Shown here: piece by piece, positions 52,341 through 63,429 of the stretch
Layout of the letters: each line of letters opens with the position of its first letter
Numbering within the stretch: the first letter of the stretch is position 1
Assembly: GCA_002633025.1 (NCBI GenBank)
Contig: NMRB01001520.1
Span: 95,002-159,001, forward strand
DNA: 64,000 bases
Direction of reading: 5' to 3'
From: Notospermus geniculatus
Taxonomy: Eukaryota > Nemertea > Pilidiophora > Heteronemertea > Lineidae
Notes under the pieces: model-generated
The model's input: the letters and a program-made list of their open reading frames with translations, nothing else
What the model was told of the DNA's origin: nothing
Database searches by the model: none
Made by a program: the position numbers and the translations under genes

Positions 52341-53025
52341 ATGGATTCGAAGGCGGATGTAATGGACCTTGCAGATCGGTATCGATATCTGCAATGCTTC
52401 ACTGATGACTATCATTGTGAACTGTGTACTTTGAATAATATTGATGTTTCATCGCTGGAAGACAACAAGACAGCGAGGAATCGTGCCCTGCTGGCGCTGC
52501 CGAATGTGATGGAGCCAATGCAACAAGGTGGGGCGCAACTGCTGCTCCAGCGACGGGTGTTAGTGCTATGGATTTGACTGCCAACGTCCGGCAGTTGGTT
52601 CAGCAGTTTTCGAAGATACGACGGGACGATAATGAGGCAATTTTGTCGACTCTGGGAGGCATGATTAATGCAATACCGAAGCCGAATACTCCTCGACCGA
52701 CCCTGAAGGACATGCCGAAACTCTCCGAGGGTGACGATATTCTATACTTTTTGATGACATTTGAGAATGTGGCATGGCGGAAGGGACTTGAATGTGGAGA
52801 ATGGCCCACGGCATTGGCGCCGTTTCTCATTTCTCGTTGGCGATGGTGGAATGCGGTGATTACGATAAGGTGAAAAAGACAATTTTATTACGGCTGACGG
52901 CATCAGCTTATCGTTCAAAGTTAAGAAGGGAGACGAAGAAAGGTGGATTTTGCTGCCAGGCTGGAGTTGTATTTTCGCATGTGGCTGAAACCATCGGAGA
53001 AGTTGAAATCAGACACTGCCAGTAA
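52341..53025 (+). pseudogene. LTR-retrotransposon gag fragment (SCAN-like)
   Basis: Three frames in succession. The middle one has KDMPKLSEGDDILYFLMTFE then GEWPTALAPFLI, the start of the gag capsid domain of Gypsy-type elements. The next frame has YDKVKKTILLRLTASAYRS, the following helix of the same domain. Frameshifts lie near 52565 and 52850. An N-terminal piece from 52341 (MDSKADVMDLADRYRYLQ) may belong to the same protein. No protease, reverse transcriptase or LTR pair is nearby, so only the 5' end of the element remains. Confidence 0.6.
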
Positions 53026-53111
53026 TTAAGGAAACAACAGAAACATTACAACTTCCACTGCACTCTGACAAAGCCCCTAGGGCCTACATAAACCAACCTA
53101 AAACAATAGTA

Positions 53112-54066
53112 CAGAGCGTCTCAAAAAAATGTTACCATTTTAATCCTGTCTAAAAATTAAACCCTTGATTTCTTTCAAATGAAACTCCTGTCCTGATTAG
53201 AAGAAACATGGGAAATTTTTATCAAATTAAAATGGTTTTGATATCATTTCTGTAACAATCACAATCACGGTTTTTGTGATTTGGCAGTTTTACGATTCAG
53301 GGACTGTAAATATACATTTTCACTGTGTCTAACGGTTGCAATGTTCTTTTCTCTTTTGAGACAGCATTTCGCGGTCTCATAAAGAATCAGAAATTTACCA
53401 GGTCGGATGTCTTCCATCACGTCTGACGTATAGCAATTTTGTGATCACGATTGACTTTACATCGGGTCTCCCTCAAAGACGAAACCCTTTATGATATGGG
53501 GTTATTCAAAAAATATTATTGCTATGACTTTCATATTTTGTGTCATTTATCTAAAGGATATCAGATATATTTCCCTAAAATTTCAGCTCAGTAGGTTAAA
53601 CAACACCAACATACCGACATGTTTAAAATTTCATGTCAAAATGCAGTGCGGAAAGTTCAGTGCAGTTTCATTGACCGCCATTGCATGTTTGGCGAGATAT
53701 TTTGAATATGCTGCTATTTTAATGCTATTTAGTATATGGCGCTGAGATTTTGAAGAAAGATGTCTAATATTCTTTAGATAGAAGGTGCAAAATATCAAAG
53801 GCATAGCTTTGATACTTTTTGAATAACGCCATATTCGATGTCGTTTTCTGTGGTGGCCACCCGATACAAAAAAACGTGGCTTTGCGCATTTCTACCATTT
53901 TTGTTTTTGCTCCAGCACAAACACCATAGTGTGTAAAAAGTCACATTTCCTGTATGAATCAAATCTCCCAAATCTTCACTACCAAACCTGAAAAGATGAA
54001 ACATTTAGTCCAAAGAATGTGGACTAGAGATGAAATCAAAATGGTAACATTTTTTGAGACACCCTG
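53112..54066. mobile_element. Mariner-like non-autonomous element
   Basis: Ends CAGAGCGTCTCAAAAAAATG and CATTTTTTGAGACACCCTG are inverted, flanked on both sides by TA. The tips and TA duplication are those of Tc1/mariner elements. The 955-bp interior has no transposase frame. Confidence 0.75.
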
Positions 54067-54666
54067 TACAGTCATGTACTTCTCATCTAGGTAAAATATT
54101 TCTAGCCAGTGAAATATTGCTGAGTTAGGGGATCAAAACATCTTTAGGCCTATCATAATCTCCATTGCATTTCAACATTTATTGTGAAGAGTGAGGTGAT
54201 CTTGATAGCTGAAATACAGTGGTGACCATTTGGATGACCAAATGTATGACCCACTGTGCCCCGTCCCACCGTGCCCTATATTGACTTTTTCATGACCTTC
54301 GACCTCCAGCATGCCATAGATATGGCAAGCCAAAGCGGAATAAATGTCAGAACTTTAATTATCACATCAGCACTCAATATAATAGGGTGTCAGAATTTGA
54401 AAATACCCCGCCAGCAAATCATAATGTCACCAGGATTTGTTATATTATCATCAGAACTTTTCATAATGTCACCTACACTCCTTTCGCAGTGTCTATCTCA
54501 CTCGTACCTATCGTTCATAGCCACTGCTTACAATAGCCAGATTCCCGCCGATTTTCCGCCAGAGGGCGTTTAGCGTAACTAATGAAATACATGAAACATT
54601 TTTTGATTGGTTCACTGGCGTCCTTGACAACCGCGCAGACTGGTCGCTCGTCCTAAAGCATTTTGT

Positions 54667-54984
54667 ATGGGACTTTTGCATTATGACGTCATACGACTAG
54701 CCCCAGCCTACAACAGCAATGGCTGCCCCCAGTCTGTCCAGCCATGCCAGCAGCATGCACATGATCACATGGACATGATGACGGATCATGATGCACGGGC
54801 CATTTCAACCATGTCATTGTCAACTGGCACGACTGGTACAGTGTTGAGTGAGGCAGTTTTGTCAAATATAGAACAGATCTTTAGAATCGATTCTTTGAGG
54901 GACCATCAGACGTTTGCTTTGAATGAGATTATTCAAGGCAAAGATGTAGTGGTCAGTGTTCCAACTGGTATTGGGAAGNGCTAA
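54667..54984 (+). pseudogene. RecQ-like helicase N-terminus
   Basis: The last 35 codons read FRIDSLRDHQTFALNE, then GKDVVVSVPTGIGK, a clear motif 0 plus Walker A of the RecQ type (the usual Ser after GK is lost at an N, position 54980). After the N the frame does not continue into motif Ia. The first 70 codons are low in recognisable features. Only the ATP-binding start remains. Confidence 0.6.
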
Positions 54985-55739
54985 CTACGGCCCTGGTATG
55001 CGTTTCCCGCCCTGACTTCTGCTCGGCAAAAGGGCGGGAGGAATAAGAGAAAATCTACTTCATTTTCAGGGGCCTATGGGACATGGCGAAGTGAACTGAA
55101 AAGTCGGATTCTACAACCGATTCATGTCAACATGGTCAAACCATGCATGTCATTCATGCTGCAGGACCACCTCACGCTGCAGTCCCAGTTGAAGTGGCGC
55201 TCGAGTGACGTCATCAACATGTGTTGGTAACGTTTTTCTGACGGCATGGAGAAAACGCGGAATTCCTCGGAAATCCGCCAAGAAATCCGTGACTGCAATT
55301 ATAGCAGCTAACAATGGAATAAACTATACACTGGCCTTAACACATGTAGTACTGAAAGAACGTACTAGATATATAATGATAATGAAATAACAAGGTCAAA
55401 CAAAACAGTTGGAATGTTTTAACTTTGAGGCCACAACGGCATTGTTTCTGCAGCCCAACCAATTTGCTACCTCGTATCTAGGCTATTGCCCATATGATAA
55501 GAGATATGGCGAGGGGACGGGAGGAGATGATCAACGTGACGAATTTCACACCAGTTATTAGTATCGTATAAACTACAGACCACAAAATTATATCTAGCGG
55601 AATTCCATGGAATTCCGCATTTTCTCCATGCCGTTTTTCTGATTGGTCCCGCGCGCTAGTGCTGATCGGTTTGTGAGAGTGCTGTTTGGTTTCTCGGGTT
55701 CTGGTTAGTTTCTGAGCGTACTTGGTTTTGACCAGTTCT

Positions 55740-55985
55740 GACGATATCGTTACAAGTCCTGGTGACATTATGAAAGTTATGATGATAATATGTTAAGTGC
55801 TGATGACATTATGAAAGTTCTGACGATATTATTACAAGTCCTTGTGACATTATGAAAGTTCTGATGATAATATAACAAGTGCTGATGACATTATGAAAGT
55901 TCTGATGATATTATAACAAGTCCTGGTGACATTATGAAAAGTTCTGATGATAATATAACAAATCCTGGTGACATTATGATTTGCT
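55740..55985. repeat. Tandem repeat with GATGACATTATGAAAGTTCTGATGATA units
   Basis: About five copies of a unit of roughly 50-60 bp alternating GACATTATGAAAGTTCTGA and GATAATATAACAAGTCCTG blocks. Confidence 0.75.
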
Positions 55986-56109
55986 GGCGGGGTATTTTCA
56001 AATTCTGACACCCTATTATATTGAGTGCTGATGTGATAATTAAAGTTCTGACATTTATTCCGCTTTGGCTTGCCATAAATAGATGGCCTGGATGTAATGG
56101 ACACCACTT

Positions 56110-57260
56110 CATTTACACCACCATATTCTTCTGCTTTCAGATTTTAGAGGGTTTTTCAATATATGTCAACGCTATCTATTCGATATCACAAAAGTAATGA
56201 AGGGCCAATATTTTAGTTTTGATGCTGAAAAACATAATTTACACTGCATTTTTGCTACCGCATAGAACGCTTGCAAATCAAAGTTTTGCAAATGGGTGAA
56301 ACTTGAGCCCATCATCTGATGATGTCATCATTGATTTCCCAGATCAAGTGCATGGAGTGTGCAGCAAACCCCGCTTGCATTTTGAAAGAGCAGGCGTCTT
56401 TCTCCGCACTCCACTCGCGAATTGCAGGGCCAATAGTGACCCTTGACGCCAAAGGACATCCTTTCCACTGACAGCCCTCGCAGAACTCTATGCGGGCGAC
56501 GACGACGACGAACATGACATTGACATGCATGCCGAATGGTCTCCATTTTCAGTGATTATAATTGCAGACTGGCTCCCTACCATTCGGTGTGCCACCTATT
56601 GTCGATGATATGTACTGAAGTGAATATCCTGTTTACAACTTAGACATCCAGCTCCTTTAAGAGGCGAGTCAGAGCAAGAAACCAACCAATTTCACTGAGT
56701 TACATAACTGCTGTCAAGATAAAAATTCCCCAACAGTATTGGGAGATACCATAAAGGAATCAACCATAAAGGTCCAACTTACAAATTTAGCATTTTATAA
56801 ATGTGGACAATATCCCTTTAAACCTCAACAGATTTGCATTCTGACTATTCCATATGATAGGCAAGATCCTTCTGCACGTTCACTGCAAATTTTGTTGAAT
56901 TCCGGCTAGTTCATCTTATGATACAAAAGGACTGAATTAATGAGAACCCCACGAACGATGTGAACGCAGGGTCATCTGTGTACATTTGAATAGGCTGACG
57001 TACATTTGCACATGGAGCACTAATTGTGCTGAAAATAGCTCTGTTATCCTCAGAAATGGAATTCAAAGCACCAAGTTGACATGTTCATGTACCTCTTCAC
57101 CACAAAAAAAGTTGAAGCCCGTGCCTATTACGTAAAGCCGAAATTCAGGCAGTGAGAGACATCTGGTGGCAACGCATGAAGTGCATCCCTCAGTAAGTTC
57201 ATCGTTCGCAGTTAAACCTTTATGGTTGATTCCTTTATGGAGATACTTGTAGATGGTTAT
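56110..57260. other. No recognisable gene
   Basis: Short frames only. Nothing conserved that I can identify, apart from a GACGACGACGACG run near 56498. Confidence 0.4.
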
Positions 57261-57269
57261 CCTAGATGT

Positions 57270-57512
57270 CCGAGTCAGGTTCTTGCAGTAAAAGGCAATG
57301 CTACCAAGTACTGATGTATACCGTAGTGTATGAAACTTTTGAACCACTGTATTTCTGGGTAATTACGAACTATGTTACATAATTCTGAAATAAAGAAACT
57401 GAAATCAATGTATATAGCAAGAAAATAAAGTAGACATCTTAAGTATAATTCCCGATGAAAAAAGTTGAATGTTTTTGACCAAGGACGGTGTATGTAAACT
57501 TCTGACCCCAAC
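57270..57512. repeat. Tc1-type transposon remnant
   Basis: TTCTGAAATAAAGAAACTG, AAAATAAAGTAGACATC and the tip GTGTATGTAAACTTCTGACC are in the order of the 3' end of Tc1-family transposons as known from fishes. The inner part (GTACTTGGTAGCATTGCCTTT reversed) is also Tc1-like. No transposase frame survives. Confidence 0.5.
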
Positions 57513-57519
57513 TATAGTA

Positions 57520-59660
57520 GAGTAATAGAAATACGCCAGCTTTAAGCATGTTCTCAGCTGGAACACCATCAACAGACATTGTCAGTTCTTTTAAATAGTC
57601 TTTAATGGTCACCACACTGACTTCAGCCTTCGATGTTTCTGCCTTTTTAAGCAGCTTTCAGACCAACCAAGACCCGGCAGATTGTTAGCAAATCGTTGGA
57701 CAGCTTTCCCTGCAACATACTAACTGTCGGACTGTGGGGATTACCGGTTTTGCTCCTTGGTGTGGCTTTTGGGACTCTCTATGCTTGTGCGGTCGTCCTA
57801 GGGTTCCAAGGTCTCCTCACAATACGTCAACGTGTGGCCTGCTCAGTAGTCGCTCGGAAAGGTGTTGCTCGGGTTCTGCTCGTAGATGGATGTTGCTTGG
57901 GTGCTGCCTGGTATTCAACTGACAGGTGGTTCTTTCCCAAAAAGGCCCCTCCTGCAGATCCTGTGACTAGTCATGTGATCATATTATGCATCATTGATTT
58001 CACAACAGCCTGACCCTATTGTCCGGTCTATAGTAGGCCTATACCAGAGGTATTGCTTATTTCACGGAATTAAGGCCCCTGTCATGGGCTGATGCCCACA
58101 ACAAGACCCCTACGAAATAACACAAACATTGAAGTATTCACCCAGTCCGACATTCCTCCCCTGCGTGGAAAAGAGTGGGACATATCTCCATAGACTAAGC
58201 TGACAAGGAATATCGAACCATAGGACTAGCGCTAGTAGCCATAAACACATGTTAAAAGCTGAATGGAGGGTTCTCCTACTTTGGCACTAAGATCTTGGCC
58301 GAGGGGTGAATCCAATAGCCGAACCGGTAAAAACCTATTCAATCTAGGGGAAGCCCCTCAAACCATAAAAAGACCACCAATAAAACAAGGTCGTCCTCCG
58401 GCTAATGCGGGCTAAACCTACAGCACCTCTTACGATAAAAACTTCTACTTGGACCAGCCAATCAGAACATAAAATATAATAAGTTAGTGAGAGCTGGACA
58501 GCTAACACATTAAAATTGATGGAACAACTGAACAACAAACTAAAACTTAGAAGGCATGGAAGAGGGGACAGAAGAATGACCAGACAGGTAATAACTTATC
58601 CGAATTGATTCAAATGTACCCACACCAGCTGCTGGTGCTGCACCCTCATTTGTTAAACTGGGCACCAAAGACGAAAGCACTCAACTCAATAGATTACAGC
58701 TGTCCAACCAACAGAAACTAACACAACACAAGTATAAAACATAGTGAGACCATAAAACACGGAAACACAAACACTGAACAATTTAAATTAGCACCAAACA
58801 ATTAACCATAAGCCTATGTTCGGATCGCACACAACTATTACTTGAAATTCTATATTATCTATACCGGTATGTGTAAACTTATTTCGACGCATGCGCAAAC
58901 ATCCGAATAGCTCACTAATGCGCAAAGGTCCAGAGGGACCAGGATGCGTCTAAATGATGAATATGACTACATGTATGTTTATGAAAAAACTGGTCTTGGT
59001 ACACCCAACAGGAATTGGAGGATCAACCAATCATTAAACGGTGAATGAACATTTAGTGAGACGTAATTCAGTGAGAGTGGGGTGAAGCGTGCTAGGAAGC
59101 CGGTAAGAACCTACTACCACACCAACTCCCCCCACACTATTAAAAGTAACTGTAACAACTAAAAACCACTACAAAACTGTGTAAAACTTCGTTAGATCCT
59201 TCAATCCCTCAGCTAATAAAATTTTAAAAAGATCAACAGCCAAAAAAATTGCCACAAACCAAAGGCAAAAAACAGACCGAATCACGAATCTTGCCATCTC
59301 AATCGAATACATACACTGTATCTCCCACAGTAGGCATGGTTAGCCTACTACCACACACCGACTCATTTCAGTAACTTTGCAACTCTAATATCAGATTCCA
59401 CACAAAATCTGTTAATACGCCTATCGCCAGTTCGAAGTTTCGCGCCGCCTTCAGATTATCATCCACAACATTCAATATAGTATAGCGTGTTGCTCCAAGT
59501 TCAATAATCTGAATTATAAAAAAAACACAACAATAATCGTACAATGCGTTGGTGGCATCCTACTTCCTCACCAAAGCACAAAAACTAGTCACAACCCCTG
59601 GTGGCATTGCTCCTCACCAGTACGGAAGCGTATTAGTGCCATCATTTTTTTCTTTTTAAT
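57520..59660. other. Gene-poor stretch
   Basis: Contains a 105-codon frame at 57696-58013 that has no domain features. The rest, 58020-59660, is AC-rich without open frames. No RNA gene seen. Confidence 0.4.
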
Positions 59661-59664
59661 TATG

Positions 59665-60483
59665 TTGAAGGTTTGACTTATTATCTTGAAGGTTCGACTT
59701 ATTATCTTGAAGTTTCGACTTATTATCTTGAAGGTTCGACTTAGTATCTCGAACCTTCAACTTATTTTCTCAAACGTTCGTCTTATCATCTCGAACGTTC
59801 GACTTTTTTTCTCAAACCTTCAACATAAAAATACATTTCTGATATTGGAAAATTATCTCGAAGCTTCGACTTATCATCTTGAAGGTTCGACTTATCATCT
59901 TGAAGGTTCAACTTAAAAATCTCAAACGATTTACCTAATCATCCCGAACGTTCGACTTATTATCTTGAAGGTTCGACTTGTTATCTTGAAGGTTCGACTT
60001 GTTATCTTGAAGGTTTGACTTATTATGTTGAAGGTTCGACTTATTATCTTGAAGGTTCCACTTATTATCTTGAAGGTTCGACTGATTATCTTGATGATTT
60101 GACTTGTTATCTCGAAGGCTCGACTTATTATCTTGAAGGTTGAACTTATTATCTTAAAGGTTCAACTAATTATCTTAAAGGTTCAACTTATTATCTTAAA
60201 GATTCAACTTATTATCTTGAAGGGTCAACTAATTATCTTGAAGGTTCAACTTATTATCTTGAAGGGTCAATTAATTATCTTGATTATTCGCCTTATTATC
60301 TTGAAGGGTCAACTTATTATCTGGAAGGTTCAACTTATTGGGCCGTATTCTAGAAGCTCCCTTAAGTGTAAGGTCGACCTTTAGCTATTGTCTGCAGGGT
60401 AGAATACAAAAGATTAAGGTCGACCTTACACTTAATGAAGCCCTTAGAATACGGCCCATTATCTTGAAGCTTCGACTCATTAT
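59665..60483. repeat. 21-bp minisatellite
   Basis: About 30 copies of TTCGACTTATTATCTTGAAGG and variants, with a few inverted-base blocks (TCTCGAACGTTCGAC) in the first third. The 21-bp period makes every frame open in places and produces spurious repetitive proteins. Interrupted by a MITE at 60340-60457. Confidence 0.9.
60340..60457. mobile_element. GGGCCGTATT-family MITE inside the minisatellite
   Basis: Ends GGGCCGTATTCTAGAAG.. and ..TTAGAATACGGCCC. Arms run to AAGGTCGACCTTA, with 118 bp total. It is flanked by ATT on both sides, and the minisatellite resumes directly after it. Confidence 0.85.
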
Positions 60484-61509
60484 GGGCCGACTTTAGACAA
60501 AGTTATTGGCGCCGGGTATCGTGTACAAAAATGGCCGCCGCTGTGGATGACAAGGTGCGCGTCTATTTTCACCTGGGACTAAACTATAAGGAGATACTTT
60601 AGATGTTGGCTCATGTCGATGGGATCATCACGAGTCTCCGTAGCTTAAAGCGAGTTCTCTCTCAACCTGGCTTATTCAGGCGGAAGAATAAGTCCGATAT
60701 CCTGGAAGTTGCCTTATTTATAATGAACGAGGTAGATGCGGCAGGGAAACTCCATGGGTATAAGATAATGCACCTGAAGTGCATTCAAAACGGACTTGTC
60801 GTAACCCAGGAGGAAGTCCGCTACCTACAGCATATTATCGATCCGGAGGGGGTAGCATATAGACGCCGTAATAGTTTAAGACGACGACTCTATCACAACC
60901 CAGGGCCTAACTTCATGTGGCACGTCGATTCTTATGATAAGCTGAAACCATACGGCATCTGTATTAATGGCTGTATTGATGGATTTTCACATTCCATCGT
61001 GTGGCTTGAAGCATACTCAACAAACAGTCATCCGGCCGTAATTGCAGGGTACTTTATGGAATCAGTTCGAAGTCGAATGGGCTGTCCCAAACAGATAAGA
61101 ATGGACCCAGGAACCGAGAATGGACATGTTGCAGATATGCAGAGGTTCATGAGGTTTGACTACATCGACGAGTACAGTAGACGAAGCGTCTTGTTCGGAT
61201 CAAGTAATCACAATCAGAGAATTGAATTTTGGTGGTCAATGAATCGGAGGCAGAACACCCAGTTCTGGATCAATCTATTTCAAGAACTCAAAGAAAATGA
61301 CGAATACTACGGCAACTTCTTGGATGTTAGTTTGACGCGTTTTTGCTTCATGCAGTTGATTCAGGTAGGGCTAGACCCCACCATGCAGCCATTTTCACAT
61401 TATATGACAATGTGACTTGTCTAAACTGTGCAGAATCCAGTTAGTAGGCTAATGGTTATCATACTAGCAGGCTATCCTGATTTAGCCTGTTCTAGAGAGG
61501 ATTCGAAAT

Positions 61510-61632
61510 CGAACGACAACGTGAACGGGAATGACGTGTCACTCTACATGTATTGTGTTTGCAAGTCAGATCTCTCGACCGACACAATTATAGACTGATC
61601 GACACGTGTCATTCCCGTTCAAGTTGTCGTTT
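61510..61632. repeat. Palindromic MITE inside the transposase intron
   Basis: AACGACAACGTGAACGGGAATGACGTGTC and its inverse. A similar GAACGGGAATGACGTCATT motif occurs at about 31175-31235. Confidence 0.75.
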
Positions 61633-61826
61633 TATTTATAATCTAATTACTTCTGGTGTACCTTGGAGGCATATCTATGTACCAAAATGGAGAGCCTCGA
61701 ATCTTTAGCCTAACCTGGCAGTTACCGAACCTACGTATAGTCCTGTGTGAGCCAAGGCCCCTTTGACAATCAATCAATCAGTACATAGTCCTGTGTGACG
61801 TTTTGTTTCCTTTTCCAGAGCGACTT

Positions 61827-62019
61827 AGGCTCCAGTTCCATAGAGCTCACGTTGACACTTTTCACGCGCCACGCTTCACGTTTTCCTTTCGTTCCTCGAT
61901 TCAGCGCACAACGAGACACACATTACCTGTCCTGTGACATGCTTTCTCCGAGAACGAAAGGAAAACGTGAAGCGTGGCGCGTGAAAAGTGTCAACGTGAG
62001 CTCTATGGAACTGGAGCCT
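61827..62019. repeat. Perfect 65-bp inverted duplication in the transposase exon
   Basis: AGGCTCCAGTTCCATAGAGC... at 61827 and its exact inverse ending at 62019, about 65-bp arms without a mismatch I can see, spacer about 60 bp. It starts 8 bp after the splice acceptor. Confidence 0.9.
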
Positions 62020-62395
62020 CAGATGAACTGGTACACTTGTGGAACTGTCACAGAATTCGTCCAAGCCGGCGTAACCAAGTTGCACCGAACGGCAGACCGG
62101 TAATGATGTACAACCTTCCACATCTCTTCGGTGGCCAGGAGGAAATATGCGCTGTCACGAACCAACAAGTAGATACGTGCTTGACAGAGTGCACACCAAG
62201 GGCCGTCTTCCTTGCGATGGGGACGTTTTTGACCTGTCATGCTTGCTGATGTCGGAAGCTGGTTTGACTGCTCCTACAACCCCCGGGGAGGGAGTTTTCC
62301 TGTACAGATACCTAAGAAATACAATCATTGCGATGTTATAGATCGACACTAACCTTCAGGCACTATTATTAAAAGTGGACGCGTAGCATAAGGCT

Positions 62396-62768
62396 GCTGA
62401 AAGGTTAAATGTCGTCCTGGGTATATACAAAGATTACCCAGGATCTCAATCTTCACTAAAACGATACCCTGGGTGTAGTTTCGGTAGCATCACCCAGCAT
62501 CGTCGAATGACACCCGTGGATTCTTGATTGTCTCGCCCGTGGTCATGTGACCGCCTGAAGAATGCCATGAACAGTACACTCAACAAGTACCGCGGCGCGA
62601 GACCGCGAGATTCGACGGTATTTTTAAATAGGACTCGTTCCTAGGCACAGATTGCGGAAGCTGGGTGATGTTCGGCAACCAAAACTACACCCAGGGTATT
62701 GTTTTTAGTGAAGATTGAGATCCTGGGCAATCGTTGTATATACCCAGGACGACATTTACCCTTTCAGC
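62396..62768. mobile_element. Foldback MITE, family A copy 2
   Basis: Inverted ends GCTGAAAGG.TAAATGTCG, with TCCTGGGTATATAC and GATCTCAATCTTCACT further in. CATAAGGCT (9 bp) directly precedes and follows the element, a clean target duplication. The centre holds a unique about 180-bp loop. Confidence 0.85.
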
Positions 62769-63043
62769 CATAAGGCTTGGGTCTCTATTGGATGAGCACT
62801 CACATGCACTCGAGGACCTGTTAGTGCCCTCCATTCATTTTCAAGTAAAGGGCTGAGCTTGTCACACTGCATTCTGGCCCAACTTACTGGAAATTGAATG
62901 GAGGGCAGATCTTCGATACTCCTCACGTAGAGGTTCAAACGCCATACTTTACGAAGTAAAACGTAGTATTTTATTGTTGGATCTGCGAGCGGAGAGTCCT
63001 CGAATGCATGAGCCATCCGATGGAGACGCAGTCTTAATGACAC
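62756..63043 (-). CDS. Unrecognised 95-codon frame
   Basis: Begins MSLRLRLHRMAHAFED and has plausible globular composition. It overlaps the right end of the MITE and shows no motif. Low support; may be a chance frame. Confidence 0.12.
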   Translation of the reverse strand: MSLRLRLHRMAHAFEDSPLADPTIKYYVLLRKVWRLNLYVRSIEDLPSIQFPVSWARMQCDKLSPLLENEWRALTGPRVHVSAHPIETQALWLKG

Positions 63044-63429
63044 CTCGAGGATTTCTTGTGGTGGATAAAATTGAGGGGTGAATGAACCGTATAGGGCCTC
63101 AACTACACAGGCAAAACTTCCACATGAATCTTGTCTTGTTTGAAGGTGTCTGTCTTGGGTTAAGACGTTGAGAGAGACGGTCTGTCTTGAGTGGCGAGAT
63201 GTCTGAGAATAGACAGTCTTGGGTTATGGGCCCGTATTTTAGAACCGACTTTTAGATATAAGGATTCCCCCACTTTAAGTGGATTCATTGATAAGAATTG
63301 AATATCTTTCTAGTCCGGCAGAAGTAGGGTTGGACCCGGAAATGTCTTATATAGTTTTTTTTCTGATGGATTTGAGTAGCCCTAGGGGTAAGTTTTAAGA
63401 TTCCACCGGGTGGACTCCGGTCACCCTTG

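Larger units (their letters stand above)
54319..56078. repeat. Composite foldback enclosing a RecQ-like fragment
   Basis: ATGGCAAGCCAAAGCGGAATAAATG at 54320 is mirrored at 56053-56077. Inverted similarity runs for about 150 bp (ATTATCACATCAGCACTCAATATAATAGGG, CCCGCCAGCAAATCATAATG). The right arm is extended by a tandem array (55740-55985). The enclosed 1.2 kb carries a helicase N-terminus, and a shorter inverted pair at 55228-55280 / 55600-55650. Confidence 0.7.
60531..62341 (+). pseudogene. DDE transposase of IS3EU type (integrase-core domain), broken
   Basis: ATG 60531 with an in-frame TAG at 60600, then 270 codons. Features are NFMWHVDSYDKLKPYGICING (first Asp), CIDGFSHSIVWLEAYSTN, IRMDPGTENG (second Asp) and HNQRIEFWW (Glu), the layout of the 'integrase core' transposases common in fish and invertebrates. 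A GT-AG intron fits 61365-61818 (CAG|GTAGGG; TTTCCAG|AG). After an inverted duplication (61827-62019), the C-terminal domain follows: LVHLWNCHRIRPSR, NGRPVMMYNLPHLFG, then a frameshift near 62200 to LPCDGDVFDLSCLLMSEAG. Not functional as read. Confidence 0.75.

Noticed and set aside
57696-58013. 105-codon hydrophobic plus-strand frame
   Set aside because: Looks membrane-like, but the composition follows local GC content, an alternative frame overlaps fully, and no family is recognised.
59686-60384. Repetitive LIILKVQ-type proteins
   Set aside because: Direct translation of a 21-bp minisatellite; period divisible by three keeps frames open.
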